NCBI GenBank assembly: GCA_963691705.1
Contig: OY829538.1
Coordinates: 27,300,836-27,364,835, forward strand
Origin: Viola odorata
Lineage: Eukaryota > Streptophyta > Magnoliopsida > Malpighiales > Violaceae
DNA: 64,000 nt
Direction: 5' to 3'
Positions 39,761 through 53,400 of the stretch are shown one piece after another (within the stretch, counting starts at the first letter, position 1; each line of letters begins with the position of its first letter). A model generated the notes under the pieces. The model was not told the DNA's origin. It saw only the letters and a program-made list of their open reading frames with translations, and made no database searches. The position numbers were made by a program, and so were the translations under genes.

Positions 39761-42700
39761 ATGATGGTCATGGGGTCTGTCATAACCCATCAGGTTGTTC
39801 AATCTAGCTCTCTCAATGTTAAAACCTGTGATTTACATATTATTTCTTTGATTAAACCCCTTGGTCTCCACTGTCTAGATGGAGTGGGTTTCTTCCATAT
39901 AGAGAAAGGCTTTCTTTTCATGAATACGGGTTTTATAATCAAGGTGGACCAGATCTTCAGCCACAAGAACAAAGGGAACTACAAATTTCCTCCACTGCCT
40001 CCAGAAAGGCAACCCTGTTCTACCTCTTGATGTAGATCTGCCCCCACCAGCTCCTGAACCTCAGCCAGTCCTTGCACCACAACCTGCTCGTCCACCATAT
40101 CCTCCATCAGCTGCTTCTAGTACCTCCCAGACAGATTCCCACAACTTAGCAACCCTCGCAGCTCGGACTGAGCTCCTGTGTGAGCTCTTTGAGCTCCAGC
40201 AAAAAACTACTAGCGGTAAAATGACCCGGAGGCCGTTGTACATGCCAAGATAAAGATGATGGTCATAGGGTCTGTCATAACCCATCAGGTTGTTCAAGCT
40301 AGCTCTCTCAATGTTAAAACCTGTGATTTACATATTATTTCTTTGATTAAACCACTTGGTCTCCACTGTCTAGATGGAATGGGTTTCTTCCATATAGAGA
40401 AAGGTTTTCTTTTGATGAATATAGGTCTCACAATCAAGGTGGACCAGATCTTCAGCCACAAGAACAAAGGGAACTACAAATTTCCTCCACTGCCTCCAGA
40501 AAGGCAACCCTGTTCTACCTCTTGATGTAGATCTGCCCCCACCAGCTCCTGAACCTCAGCCAGTCCTTGCACCACAACCTGCTTGTCCACCAAATCCTCC
40601 ATCAGCTGCTTCTAGTACCTCCCAGACAGATTCCCACAACTTAGCAACCCTCGCAGCTCGGACTGAGCTCCTGTGTGTGCTCTTTCAGCTCCAGCAAAAA
40701 ACTGCTAGCGGTAAATTGACCCGGAGGCCGTTGTACATGCCAAGATAAAGATGATGACCTCGGGGTCTGTCATCACCCATCAGGTTGTTCAAGCTAGCTC
40801 TCTGAATGTTAAAACCTGTGATTTACATATTATTTCTTTGATTAAACCACTTGGTCTCCACTGTCTAGATGGAATGGGTTTCTTCCATATAGAGAAAGGT
40901 TTTCTTTTGATGAATATAGGTCTCACAATCAAGGTAGACCAGATCTTCAGCCACAAGAACAAAGGGAACTACAAATTTCCTCCACTGCATGCAGAAGGCA
41001 ACCCTGTTCTACCTCTTGATGTAGATCTGCCCCCACCAGCTCCTGCACCTCAGCCAGTCCTTGCACAACAACCTGCTCCTCCACCAAATCCTCCATCAGC
41101 TGCTGCTAGTACCTCCCAGCCAGATTCCCACAACTTAGCAACCTTCGCAGCTAGGGCTGAGCTCCTGTGCGAGCTCTTTGAGCTCCAGCAAAAACCTGGT
41201 AGCGGTAAATTGACCCGGAGGCCGTTGTACATGCCAAGATAAAGATGATGACCTCGGGGTCTGTCATCACCCACCAGGTTGTTCAAGCTAGCTCTCTCAA
41301 TGTTAAAACATATGATTTACATGTTATTTCTTTGATTAAAGCACTTGGTCTCCGCTGTCTATATGGAATGGGTTTCTTTCATATAGAGAAAGGCTTTCTT
41401 TTCATGAATACAGGTTTCACAATCAAGGTGGACCAGATCATCAGCCACAAGAACAAAGGGAACTACAAATTTCCTCCACTGCATGCAGAAGGCAACCCTG
41501 TTCTACCTCTTGATGTTGATCTGCCCCCACCAGCTCCTGCACCTCAGCCAGTCCTTATACCACAACCTGATCCTCCACCAAATCCTCCATCAGCTTCTGC
41601 TAGTACCTCCCAAACAGATTCCCACAACTTAGCAACCCTCGCAGCTCTGACTTAGCTTCTGCGTGAGCTCTTTGAGCTCCAGCAAAAAACTGCTAGCGGT
41701 AAATTGACCCGGAGGCCGTTGTACATGCCAAGATAAAGATGATGGTCATGGGGTCTGTCATAACCCATCAGGTTGTTCAATCTAGCTCTCTCAATGATAA
41801 AACCTGTGATTTACATATTATTTCTTTGATTAAACCCCTTGGTCTCCACTGTCTAGATGGAGTGGGTTTCTTCCATATAGAGAAAGGCTTTCTTTTCATG
41901 AATACGGGTTTTATAATCAAGGTGGACCAGATCTTCAGCCACAGGAACAAAGGGAACTACAAATTTCCTCCACTGCCTGCAGAAAGGCAACCCTGTTCTA
42001 CCTCTTGATGTAGATCTGCCCCCACCAGCTCCTGAACCTCAGCCAGTCCTTGCACCACAACCTGCTCGTCCACCAAATCCTCCATCAGCTGCTTCTAGTA
42101 CCTCCCAGACAGATTCCCACAACTTAGCAACCCTCGCAGCTCGGACTGAGCTCCTGTGTGAGCTCTTTGAGCTCCAGCAAAAAACTACTAGCGGTAAAAT
42201 GACCCGGAGGCCGTTGTACATGCCAAGATAAAGATGATGGTCATAGGGTCTGTCATAACCCATCAGGTTGTTCAAGCTAGCTCTCTCAATGTTAAAACCT
42301 GTGATTTACATATTATTTCTTTGATTAAACCACTTGGTTTCCACTGTCTAAATGGAATGGGTTTCTTCCATATAGAGAAAGGTTTTCTTTTGATGAATAC
42401 AGGTCTCACAGTCAAGGTAGACCAGATCTTCAGCCACAAGAACAAAGGGAATTACAAATTTCCTCCAGTGGATGCAGAAGGCAACCCTGTTCTGCCTCTT
42501 AAAGAGGATCTGCCCCCACCAGCTCCTGCACCTCAGCCAGTCCTTGCACCACAACCTGCTCGTTCACCAAATCCTCCATCAGTTGCTTCTAGTACCTCCC
42601 AGACAGATTCCCACAACTTAGCAACCCTCGCAGCTCGGACTGAGCTCCTGTGTGAGCTCTTTGAGCTCCAGCAAAAAACTGCTAGCGGTAAATTGACCCG

Positions 42701-44207
42701 GAGGCCGTTGTACATGCCAAGATAAAGATGATGGTCATAGGGTCTGTCATAACCCATCAGGTTGTTCAAGCTAGCTCTCTGAATGTTAAAACCTGTGATT
42801 TACATATTATTTCTTTGATTAAACCACTTGGTCTCCACTGTCTAGATGGAATAGGTTCTTCCATATAGAGAAAGGTTTTCTTTTGATGAATATAGGTCTC
42901 ACAATCAAGGTAGACCAGATCTTCAGCCACAAGAACAAAGGGAACTACAAATTTCCTCCACTGCATGCAGAAGGCAACCCTGTTCTACCTCTTGATGTAG
43001 ATCTGCCCCCACCAGCTCCTGCACCTCAGCCAGTCCTTGCACAACAACCTGCTCCTCCACCAAATCCTCCATCAGCTGCTGCTAGTACCTCCCAGCCAGA
43101 TTCCCACAACTTAGCAACCTTCGCAGCTCGGACTGAGCTCCTGTGCGAGCTCTTTGCGCTCCAGCAAAAAACTGGTAGCGGTAAATTGACCCGGAGGCCG
43201 TTGTACATGCCAAGATAAAGATGATGGTCATAGGGTCTGTCATAACCCATCAGGTTGTTCAAGCTAGCTCTCTCAATGTTAAAACCTGTGATTTACATAT
43301 TATTTCTTTGATTAAACCACTTGGTGTCCACTGTCTAGATGGAGTGGGTTTCTTCCATATAGAGAAAGGCTTTCTTTTCATGAATACGGGTTTCACAATG
43401 AAGGTGGACCAGATCTTCAGCCACAAGAACAAAGGGAACTATAAATTTCCTCCACTGCATGCAGAAGGCAACCCTGTTCTACCTCTTGATGTAGATCTGC
43501 CCCCACCAGCTCCTGAACCTAAACCAGTCCTTGCACCACAACCTGCTCGTCCACCAAATCCTCCATCAGCCGCTTCTAGTACCTCCCAGACAGATTCCCA
43601 CAACTTAGCAACCCTCGTAGCTCGGACTGAGCTCCTGTGTGAGCTCTTTGAGCTCCAGCAAAAACCTGGTAGCGGTAAATTGACCCGGAGGCCGTTGTAC
43701 ATGCCAAGATAAAGATGATGACCTCGGGGTCTGTCATCACCCACCAGGTTGTTCAAGCTAGCTCTCTCAATGTTAAAACATATGATTTACATGTTATTTC
43801 TTTGATTAAAGCACTTGGTCTCCGCTGTCTATATGGAATGGGTTTCTTTCATATAGAGAAAGGCTTTTTTTCATGAATACAGGTTTCACAATCAAGGTGG
43901 ACCAGATCATCAGCCACAAGAACAAAGGGAACTACAAATTTCCTCCACTGCATGCAGAAGGCAACCCTGTTCTACCTCTTGATGTTGATCTGCCCCCACC
44001 AGCTCCTGCACCTCAGCCAGTCCTTATACCACAACCTGATCCTCCACCAAATCCTCCATCAGCTTCTGCTAGTACCTCCCAAACAGATTCCCACAACTTA
44101 GCAACCCTCGCAGCTCTGACTTAGCTTCTGCGTGAGCTCTTTGAGCTCCAGCAAAAAACTGCTAGCGGTAAATTGACCCGGAGGCCGTTGTACATGCCAA
44201 GATAAAG
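39761..44207 (+). repeat. 9-mer higher-order repeat, 4,447 bp, full copy in duplication copy 2
   Basis: Monomers start at 39761, 40256, 40751, 41245, 41739, 42234, 42728, 43221 and 43715. T at 40678 matches T at 14556, so that change was present before the large duplication. G at 41354 shows that A at 15232 arose afterwards. Confidence 0.9.
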
Positions 44208-47029
44208 ATGATGGTCATGGGGTCTGTCATAACCCATCAGGTTGTTCAATCTAGCTCTCTCAATGTTAAAACCTGTGATTTACATATTATTTCTTTGATT
44301 AAACCCCTTGGTCTCCACTGTCTAGATGGAGTGGGTTTCTTCCATATAGAGAAAGGCTTTCTTTTCATGAATACGGGTTTTATAATCAAGGTGGACCAGA
44401 TCTTCAGCCACAAGAACAAAGGGAACTACAAATTTCCTCCACTGCCTCCAGAAAGGCAACCCTGTTCTACCTCTTGATGTAGATCTGCCCCCACCAGCTC
44501 CTGAACCTCAGCCAGTCCTTGCACCACAACCTGCTCGTCCACCATATCCTCCATCAGCTGCTTCTAGTACCTCCCAGACAGATTCCCACAACTTAGCAAC
44601 CCTCGCAGCTCGGACTGAGCTCCTGTGTGAGCTCTTTGAGCTCCAGCAAAAAACTACTAGCGGTAAAATGACCCGGAGGCCGTTGTACATGCCAAGATAA
44701 AGATGATGGTCATAGGGTCTGTCATAACCCATCAGGTTGTTCAAGCTAGCTCTCTCAATGTTAAAACCTGTGATTTACATATTATTTCTTTGATTAAACC
44801 ACTTGGTCTCCACTGTCTAGATGGAATGGGTTTCTTCCATATAGAGAAAGGTTTTCTTTTGATGAATATAGGTCTCACAATCAAGGTGGACCAGATCTTC
44901 AGCCACAAGAACAAAGGGAACTACAAATTTCCTCCACTGCCTCCAGAAAGGCAACCCTGTTCTACCTCTTGATGTAGATCTGCCCCCACCAGCTCCTGAA
45001 CCTCAGCCAGTCCTTGCACCACAACCTGCTTGTCCACCAAATCCTCCATCAGCTGCTTCTAGTACCTCCCAGACAGATTCCCACAACTTAGCAACCCTCG
45101 CAGCTCGGACTGAGCTCCTGTGTGAGCTCTTTCAGCTCCAGCAAAAAACTGCTAGCGGTAAATTGACCCGGAGGCCGTTGTACATGCCAAGATAAAGATG
45201 ATGACCTCGGGGTCTGTCATCACCCATCAGGTTGTTCAAGCTAGCTCTCTGAATGTTAAAACCTGTGATTTACATATTATTTCTTTGATTAAACCACTTG
45301 GTCTCCACTGTCTAGATGGAATGGGTTTCTTCCATATAGAGAAAGGTTTTCTTTTGATGAATATAGGTCTCACAATCAAGGTAGACCAGATCTTCAGCCA
45401 CAAGAACAAAGGGAACTACAAATTTCCTCCACTGCATGCAGAAGGCAACCCTGTTCTACCTCTTGATGTAGATCTGCCCCCACCAGCTCCTGCACCTCAG
45501 CCAGTCCTTGCACAACAACCTGCTCCTCCACCAAATCCTCCATCAGCTGCTGCTAGTACCTCCCAGCCAGATTCCCACAACTTAGCAACCTTCGCAGCTA
45601 GGGCTGAGCTCCTGTGCGAGCTCTTTGAGCTCCAGCAAAAACCTGGTAGCGGTAAATTGACCCGGAGGCCGTTGTACATGCCAAGATAAAGATGATGACC
45701 TCGGGGTCTGTCATCACCCACCAGGTTGTTCAAGCTAGCTCTCTCAATGTTAAAACATATGATTTACATGTTATTTCTTTGATTAAAGCACTTGGTCTCC
45801 GCTGTCTATATGGAATGGGTTTCTTTCATATAGAGAAAGGCTTTCTTTTCATGAATACAGGTTTCACAATCAAGGTGGACCAGATCATCAGCCACAAGAA
45901 CAAAGGGAACTACAAATTTCCTCCACTGCATGCAGAAGGCAACCCTGTTCTACCTCTTGATGTTGATCTGCCCCCACCAGCTCCTGCACCTCAGCCAGTC
46001 CTTATACCACAACCTGATCCTCCACCAAATCCTCCATCAGCTTCTGCTAGTACCTCCCAAACAGATTCCCACAACTTAGCAACCCTCGCAGCTCTGACTT
46101 AGCTTCTGCGTGAGCTCTTTGAGCTCCAGCAAAAAACTGCTAGCGGTAAATTGACCCGGAGGCCGTTGTACATGCCAAGATAAAGATGATGGTCATGGGG
46201 TCTGTCATAACCCATCAGGTTGTTCAATCTAGCTCTCTCAATGATAAAACCTGTGATTTACATATTATTTCTTTGATTAAACCCCTTGGTCTCCACTGTC
46301 TAGATGGAGTGGGTTTCTTCCATATAGAGAAAGGCTTTCTTTTCATGAATACGGGTTTTATAATCAAGGTGGACCAGATCTTCAGCCACAGGAACAAAGG
46401 GAACTACAAATTTCCTCCACTGCCTGCAGAAAGGCAACCCTGTTCTACCTCTTGATGTAGATCTGCCCCCACCAGCTCCTGAACCTCAGCCAGTCCTTGC
46501 ACCACAACCTGCTCGTCCACCAAATCCTCCATCAGCTGCTTCTAGTACCTCCCAGACAGATTCCCACAACTTAGCAACCCTCGCAGCTCGGACTGAGCTC
46601 CTGTGTGAGCTCTTTGAGCTCCAGCAAAAAACTACTAGCGGTAAAATGACCCGGAGGCCGTTGTACATGCCAAGATAAAGATGATGGTCATAGGGTCTGT
46701 CATAACCCATCAGGTTGTTCAAGCTAGCTCTCTCAATGTTAAAACCTGTGATTTACATATTATTTCTTTGATTAAACCACTTGGTTTCCACTGTCTAAAT
46801 GGAATGGGTTTCTTCCATATAGAGAAAGGTTTTCTTTTGATGAATACAGGTCTCACAGTCAAGGTAGACCAGATCTTCAGCCACAAGAACAAAGGGAATT
46901 ACAAATTTCCTCCAGTGGATGCAGAAGGCAACCCTGTTCTGCCTCTTAAAGAGGATCTGCCCCCACCAGCTCCTGCACCTCAGCCAGTCCTTGCACCACA
47001 ACCTGCTCGTTCACCAAATCCTCCATCAG
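44208..47029 (+). repeat. 9-mer HOR, broken second copy in duplication copy 2
   Basis: It matches 18086-20907 at an offset of 26,122 bp and breaks at the same internal site of monomer 46681. The breakpoint was therefore inherited through the duplication, not formed twice. Confidence 0.87.
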
Positions 47030-49645
47030 CTGCTTCTAGTACCTCCCAGCCAGATTCCCACAACTTAGCAACCCTCGCAGCTCGGACTGAGCTCTTCTGT
47101 GAGCTCTTTGAGCTCCAGCAAAAAACTGGTAGCGGTAAATTGACCCGGAGGCCGTTGTACATGCCAAGATAAAGATGATGGTCATAGGGTCTGTCATAAC
47201 CCATCAGGTTGTTCAAGCTAGCTCTCTCAATGTTAAAACCTGTGATTTACATATTATTTCTTTGATTAAACCACTTGGTCTCCACTGTCTAGATGGAGTG
47301 GGTTTCTTCCATATAGAGAAAGGCTTTCTTTTCATGAATACGGGTTTTACAATCAAGGTGGACCAGATCTTCAGCCAAAACAACAAAGGGAACTACAAAT
47401 TTCCTCCACTGCATGCAGAAAGGCAACCCTGTTCTACCTCTTGATGTAGATCTGCCCCCACCAGCTCCTGAACCTAAACCAGTCCTTGCACCACAACCTG
47501 CTCGTCCACCAAATCCTCCATCAGCTGCTTCTAGTACCTCCTAGACAGATTCCCACAACTTAGCAACCCTCGCAGCTCGGACTGAGCTCCTGTGTGAGCT
47601 TTTTGAGCTCCAGCAAAAAACTGCTAGCGGTAAATTGACGCGGAGGCCGTTGTACATGCCAAGATAAAGATGATGGTCATAGGGTCTGTCATAACCCATC
47701 AGGTTGTTCAAGCTAGCTCTCTCAATGTTAAAACCTGTGATTTACAAATTATTTCTTTGATTAAACCACTTGGTCTCCACTGTCTAGATGGAGTGGGTTT
47801 CTTCCATATAGAGAAAGGCTTTCTTTTCATGAGTACGGGTTTCACAATCAAGGTGGACCAGATCTTCAGCCACAAGAACAAAGGGAACTACAAATTTCCT
47901 CCACTGCATGCAGAAGGCAACCCTGTTCTACCCCTTGATGTAGATCTGCCACCACCAGCTCCTGAACCTCAGCCAGTCCTTGCACCACAACCTGCTCGTC
48001 CACCAAATCCTCCATCAGTTGCTTCTAGTACCTCCCAGACAGATTCCCACAACTTAGCAACCCTCGCATCTCGGACTGAGCTCCTGTGTGAGCTCTTTGA
48101 GCTCCAGCAAAAAACTGCTAGCGGTAAATTGACCCGGAGGCCGTTGTACATGCCAAGATAAAGATGATGACCTCGGGGTCTGTCATCACCCATCAGGTTG
48201 TTCAAGCTAGCTCTCTCAATGTTAAAACCTATGATTTACATGTTATTTCCTTGATTAAAGCACTTGGTCTCCGCTGTCTAGATGGAATGGGTTTCTTTCA
48301 TATAGAGAAAGGCTTTCTTTTCTTGAATACAGGTTTCACAATCATGGTGGACCAGATCATCAGCCACAAGAACAAAGGGAACTACAAATTTCCTCCACTG
48401 CATGCAGAAGGCAACCCTGTTCTACCTCTTGATGTTGATCTGCCCCCACCAGCTCCTGCACCTCAGCCAGTCCTTGCACCACAACCTGATCCTCCACCAA
48501 ATCCTCCATCAGCTGCTGCTAGTACCTCCCAAACAGATTCCCACAACTTAGCAACCCTCGCAGCTCGGACTGAGCTTCTGCGTGAGCTCTTTGAGCTCCA
48601 GCAAAAAACTGCTTGCGGTAAATTGACCCGGAGGCCGTTGTACATGCCAAGATAAAGATGATGGTCATGGGGTCTGTCATAACCCATCAGGTTGTTCAAG
48701 CTAGCTCTCTCAATGTTAAAACCTGTGATTTACATATTATTTCTTTGATTAAACCACTTGGTCTCCACTGTCTAGATGGAGTGGGTTTCTTCCATATAGA
48801 GAAAGGCTTTCTTTTCATGAATACGGGTTTTACAATCAAGGTGGACCAGATCTTCAGCCACAAGAACAAAGGGAACTACAAATTTCCTCCACTGCATGCA
48901 GAAAGGCAACCCTGTTCTACCTCTTGATGTAGATCTGCCCCCACCAGCTCCTGAATCTCAGCCAGTCCTTGCACCACAACCTGCTCGTCCACCAAATCCT
49001 CCATCAGTTGCTTCTAGTACCTCCCAGACAGATTCCCACAACTTAGCAACCCTCGCAGCTCGGACTGAGCTCCTGTGTGAGCTCTTTGAGCTCCAGCAAA
49101 AAACTGCTAGCGGTAAATTGACCCGGAGGCCGTTGTATATGCCAAGATAAAGATGATGGTCATAGGGTCTGTCATAACCCATCAGGTTGTTCAAGCTAGC
49201 TCTCTCAATGTTAAAACCTATGATTTACATATTATTTCTTTGATTAAACCACTTGGTTTCCACTGTCTAGATGGAATGGGTTTCTTCCATATAGAAAAGG
49301 TTTTCTTTTGATGAATACAGGTCTCACAATCAAGGTGGACCAGATCTTCAGCCACAAGAACAAAGGGAACAACAAATTTCCTTCACTGCATGCAGAAGGC
49401 AACCCTGTTCTACCTCTTGATGTAGATCTGCACCCACCAGCTCCTGCACCTCAGCCAGTCCTTGCACCACAACCTGCTCGTCCACCAAATCCTCCATCAG
49501 CTGCTTCTAGTGCCTCCCAGCCAGATTCCCACAACTTAGCAACCCTCGCAGCTCAGACTGAGCTCCTGTGTGAGCTCTTTGAGCTCCAGCAAAAAACTGG
49601 TAGCGGTAAATTGACCCGGAGGCCGTTGTACATGCCAAGATAAAG
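47030..49645 (+). repeat. Transitional monomers between left and right domains
   Basis: This spans the end of duplication copy 2 (monomers 47175 and 47670, with TAG at 47542-47544) and then 48164, 48658 and 49153, which belong to no HOR in the window. The 48164 unit is related to the TAG nonsense class (CATGTTATTTC, AAAGCACTTGG, CCGCTGTC) but has GAG at the stop site, and it also carries TTGAATACAGG and AATCATGG changes. The 48658 unit has the +1 A. The 49153 unit has a 1-bp deletion in CATATAGAAAAGG and is 493 bp. Confidence 0.82.
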
Positions 49646-50432
49646 ATGATGGTCATAGGGTCTGTCATAACCCATCAGGTTGTTCAAGCTAGCTCTCTCA
49701 ATGTTAAAACCTGTGATTTACATATTATTTCTTTGATTAAACCACTTGGTCTCCACTGTCTAGATGGAGTGGGTTTCTTCCATATAGAGAAAGGCTTTCT
49801 TTTCATGAGTACGGGTTTCACAATCAAGGTGGACCAGATCTTCAGCCACAAGAACAAAGGGAACTACAAATTTCCTCCACTGCATGCAGAAGGCAACCCT
49901 GTTCTACCTCTTGATGTAGATCTGCCCCCACCAGCTCCTGAACCTAAGCCAGTCCTTGCACCACAACCTGCTCGTCCACCAAATCCTCCATCAGCTGCTT
50001 CTATTACCTCCCAGACAGATTCCCACAACTTAGCAACCCTCGCAGCTCGGACTGAGCTCCTGTGTGAGCTCTTTGAGCTCCAGCAAAAAACTGCTAGCGG
50101 TAAATTGACCCGGAGGCCGTTGTACATGCCAAGATAAAGATGATGACCTCGGGGTCTGTCATCACCCATCAGCTTGTTCAAGCTCGATCTCTCAATGTTA
50201 AAACCTATGATTTACATGTTTTTTCTTTGATTAAACCACTTGGTCTCCACTGTCTAGATGGAATGGGTTTCTTCCATATAGAGAAAGGTTTTCTTTTGAT
50301 GAATACAGGTCTCACAATCAAGGTAGACCAGATCTTCAGCCACAAGAACAAAGGGAACTACAAATTTCCTCCACTGCATGCAGAAGGCAACCCTGTTCTA
50401 CCTCTTGATGTAGATCTGCCCCCACCAGCTCC
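49646..50432 (+). repeat. Block repeated at 59032-59818 (offset 9,386 bp)
   Basis: The monomer at 49646 and the 5' part of 50140 match 59032 and the 5' part of 59526. They share the rare CATCAGCTTGTTCAAGCTCG form. They separate at 50433 (G) against 59819 (T). T in TCTATTACC near 50004 is private to this copy. The offset is 19 monomers. Confidence 0.83.
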
Positions 50433-53400
50433 GGAACCTAAGCCAGTCCTTGCACCACAACCTGCTCGTCCACCAAATCCTCCATCAGCTGCTTCTAGTA
50501 CCTCCCAGACAGATTCCCACAACTTAGTAACCCTCGCAGCTCGGACTGAGCTCCTGTGTGAGCTCTTTGAGCTCCAGCAAAAAACTGCTAGCGGTAAATT
50601 GACCCGGAGGCCGTTGTACATGCCAAGATAAAGATGATGACCTCGGGGTCTGTCATCACCCATCAGGTTGTTCAAGCTAGCTCTCTCAATGTTAAAACCT
50701 ATGATTTACATGTTTTTTCTTTGATTAAACCACTTGGTCTCCACTGTCTAGATGGAATGGGTATCTTCCATATAGAGAAAGGTTTTCTTTTGATGAATAC
50801 AGGTCTCACAATCAAGGTAGACCAGATCTTCAGCCACAAGAACAAAGGGAACTACAAATTTCCTCCACTGCATGCAGAAGGCAACCCTGTTCTACCTCTT
50901 GATGTAGATCTGCCCCCACCAGCTCCTGAACCTAAACCAGTCCTTGCACCACAACCTGCTCGTCCACCAAATCCTCCATCAGCTGCTTCTAGTACCTCCC
51001 AGACAGATTCCCACAACTTAGCAACCCTTGCAGCTCGGACTGAGCTCCTGTGTGAGCTCTTTGAGCTCCAGCAAAAAACTGCTAGCGGTAAATTGACCCG
51101 GAGGCCGTTGTACATGCCAAGATAAAGATGATGGTCATAGGGTCTGTCATAACCCATCAGGTTGTTCAAGCTAGCTCTCTCAATGTTAAAACCTGTGATT
51201 TACATATTATTTCTTTGATTAAACCACTTGGTCTCCACTGTCTAGATGGAGTGGGTTTCTTCCATATAGAGAAAGGCTTTCTTTTCATGAGTACGGGTTT
51301 CACAATCAAGGTGGACCAGATCTTCAGCCACAAGAACAAAGGGAACTACAAATTTCCTCCACTGCATGCAGAAGGCAACCCTGTTCTACCTCTTGATGTA
51401 GATCTGCCCCCACCAGCTCCGGAACCTAAGCCAGTCCTTGCACCACAACCTGCTCGTCCACCAAATCCTCCATCAGCTGCTTCTAGTACCTCCCAGACAG
51501 ATTCCCACAACTTAGTAACCCTCGCAGCTCGGACTGAGCTCCTGTGTGAGCTCTTTGAGCTCCAGCAAAAAACTGCTAGCGGTAAATTGACCCGGAGGCC
51601 GTTGTACATGCCAAGATAAAGATGATGACCTCGGGGTCTGTCATCACCCATCAGGTTGTTCAAGCTAGCTCTCTCAATGTTAAAACCTATGATTTACATA
51701 TTATTTCTTTGATTAAACCACTTGGTCTCCACTGTCTAGATGGAATGGGTATCTTCCATATAGAGAAAGGTTTTCTTTTGATGAATACAGGTCTCACAAT
51801 CAAGGTAGACCAGATCTTCAGCCACAAGAACAAAGGGAACTACAAATTTCCTCCACTACATGCAGAAGGCAACCCTGTTCTACCTCTTGATGTAGATCTG
51901 CCCCCACCAGCTCCTGAACCTAAACCAGTCCTTGCACCACAACCTGCTCGTCCACCAAATCCTCCATCAGCTGCTTCTAGTACCTCCCAGACAGATTCCC
52001 ACAACTTAGCAACCCTTGCAGCTCGGACTGAGCTCCTGTGTGAGCTCTTTGAGCTCCAGCAAAAAACTGCTAGCGGTAAATTGACCCGGAGGCCGTTGTA
52101 CATGCCAAGATAAAGATGATGGTCATAGGGTCTGTCATAACCCATCAGGTTGTTCAAGCTAGCTCTCTCAATGTTAAAACCTGTGATTTACATATTATTT
52201 CTTTGATTAAACCACTTAGTCTCCACTGTCTAGATGGAATGGGTTTCTTCCATATAGAGAAAGGTTTTCTTTTGATGAATACAGGTCTCACAATCAAGGT
52301 GGACCAGATCTTCAGCCACAAGAACAAAGGGAACAACAAATTTCCTCCACTGCATGCAGAAGGCAACCCTGTTCTACCTCTTGATGTAGATCTGCACCCA
52401 CCAGCTCCTGCACCTCAGCCAGTCCTTGCACCACAACCTGCTCGTCCACCAAATCCTCCATCAGCTGCTTCTAGTACCTCCCAGCCAGATTCCCACAACT
52501 TAGCAACCCTCGCAGCTCGGATTGAGCTCTTGTGTGAGCTCTTTGAGCTCCAGCAAAAAACTGGTAGCAGTAAATTGACCCGGAGGCCGTTGTACATGCC
52601 AAGATAAAGATGATGGTCATAGGGTCTGTCATAACCCATCAGGTTGTTCAAGCTAGCTCTCTCAATGTTAAAACCTGTGATTTACATATTATTTCTTTGA
52701 TTAAACCACTTGGTCTCCACTGTCTAGATGGAGTGGGTTTCTTCCATATAGAGAAAGGCTTTCTTTTCATGAGTACGGGTTTCACAATCAAGGTGGACCA
52801 GATCTTCAGCCACAAGAACAAAGGGAACTACAAATTTCCTCCACTGCATGCAGAAGGCAACCCTGTTCTACCTCTTGATGTAGATCTGCCACCACCAGCT
52901 CCTGAACCTAAGCCAGTCCTTGCACCACAACCTGCTCGTCCACCAAATCCTCCATCAGCTGCTTCTAGTACCTCCAAGACAGATTCCCACAACTTAGCAA
53001 CCCTCGCAGCTCGGACCGAGCTCCTATGTGAGCTCATTGAGCTCCAGCAAAAAACTGCTAGCGGTAAATTGACCCGGAGGCCGTTGTACATGCCAAGATA
53101 AAGATGATGACCTCGGGGTCTGTCATCACCCATCAGGTTGTTGAAGCTAGCTCTCTCATTGTTAAAACCTATGATTTACATGGTTTTTCTTTGATTAAAC
53201 CACTTGGTCTCCACTGTCTAGATGGAATGGGTTTCTTCCATATAGAGAAAGGTTTTCTTTTGATGAATACAGGTCTCACAATCAAGGTAGACCAGATCTT
53301 CAGCCACAAGAACAAAGGGAACTACAAATTTCCTCCACTGCATGCAGAAGGCAACCCTGTTCTACCTCTTGATGTAGATCTGCCCCCACCAGCTCCTGAA

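Larger units (their letters stand above)
26123..48202 (+). repeat. Large segmental duplication, copy 2 (offset 26,122 bp)
   Basis: This is the second copy of the block at 1-22080. It contains the same series of 7-mer, 6-mer and 9-mer HORs, including the shortened third 6-mer (37313-39760) and the broken second 9-mer (ending at 47029). Its right edge at 48202/48203 falls inside a monomer (48164). Since the monomers upstream of 26123 (24511-26487) are also a 7-mer copy, the true left edge is probably further left and cannot be placed without sequence upstream of the window. C at 36178 is replaced by T (Ser to Leu in the ORF at 35832) as a private change. Confidence 0.93.
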
